This document shows positions 63,874 through 64,000 of a stretch of DNA of 64,000 nt, piece after piece. Under the pieces are notes generated by a model that was not told the origin of the DNA, ran no database searches, and worked only from the letters and a program-made list of their open reading frames with translations. The stretch covers positions 11,175,001-11,239,000 of the forward strand of contig CM034398.1 of NCBI GenBank assembly GCA_019925095.2, in the 5' to 3' direction. Both the position numbers and the translations under genes were made by a program. This stretch comes from Dendrolimus kikuchii (Eukaryota > Arthropoda > Insecta > Lepidoptera > Lasiocampidae). Every line of letters begins with the position of its first letter. The first letter of the stretch is position 1.

Positions 63874-64000
63874 AGTATATATAATTCATGCTTGTCTATA
63901 TTGTAACATGCTTGTATATAGGTATATTGCGCATAACAACGAGTATCAATTCATCTAATCGGATACAGCGATTGTCTATTATTGTCACGTCACTGACATG
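63874..64000. other. Window end, nothing recognised
   Basis: Short AT-rich flank after the maT element. No feature is visible. Confidence 0.5.

Overview
The window looks like insect nuclear DNA, most probably from a moth or butterfly. It is AT-rich, its host genes have introns, and its transposon mix is typical of Lepidoptera: an R1-clade LINE, RTE-like LINEs with (ATGT)n tails, tRNA-derived SINEs with a short GTGGGAC-type 3' tail, mariner and maT elements, hAT, Ty3/gypsy and many small hairpin MITEs. No CRISPR array, rRNA gene or functional tRNA gene is visible. The organism call is inference; the gene and transposon calls rest on reading frames, motifs, terminal repeats and target-site duplications (TSDs) seen directly.

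Host genes: (1) GET4 (plus, 26720-31149, four exons, 317 aa), the tail-anchored-protein targeting factor also called TRC35. (2) A NUDT6-like Nudix hydrolase on the minus strand (33103-34878, four exons, 258 aa), convergent with GET4. (3) A second NUDT6-like gene on the plus strand (39304-45107, four recognisable exons, 5' end not found), head to head with the first and with two internal exons of identical length. (4) A possible single first exon on the minus strand at 52357-52467, ending in a good splice donor; the rest of that gene was not found.

Layout: 1-6.3 kb holds a 440-bp TIR element, a TSD-bounded RTE-like insertion, an inverted repeat pair around a non-coding repeat, and a SINE. 6.7-10.8 kb is a jockey-like LINE fragment interrupted by a gypsy element whose pol is largely deleted but whose ORF remains open (720 aa). 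11-18 kb carries two mariner copies, MITEs, a poly(A)-tailed LINE fragment and a TA microsatellite. 20-26 kb contains two separate insertions of one R1-clade LINE, the larger ending about 680 bp upstream of the GET4 start codon. 26.7-45 kb is the genic core; its introns hold a second mariner family, a chimeric RTE-like insertion, minisatellites and a third mariner copy, and a TIR element carrying an RNase H fragment lies between the two Nudix genes. 46-64 kb is mostly transposon-derived: a Harbinger-like TIR element, SINEs, MITEs, strong hairpins, four LINE fragments, a 1.42-kb hAT derivative with an 8-bp TSD and a remnant of its dimerisation domain, and a near-complete maT (DD37D) transposon.

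I found no gene cluster that looks like a new multi-gene system. The points most worth a second look are the divergent Nudix pair with a host-fragment-like cargo element between them, the gypsy deletion derivative with a preserved ORF, the R1 copy lacking its C-terminal zinc knuckle, the nearly intact mariner with an ACG in place of its start codon, and several long near-perfect hairpins.
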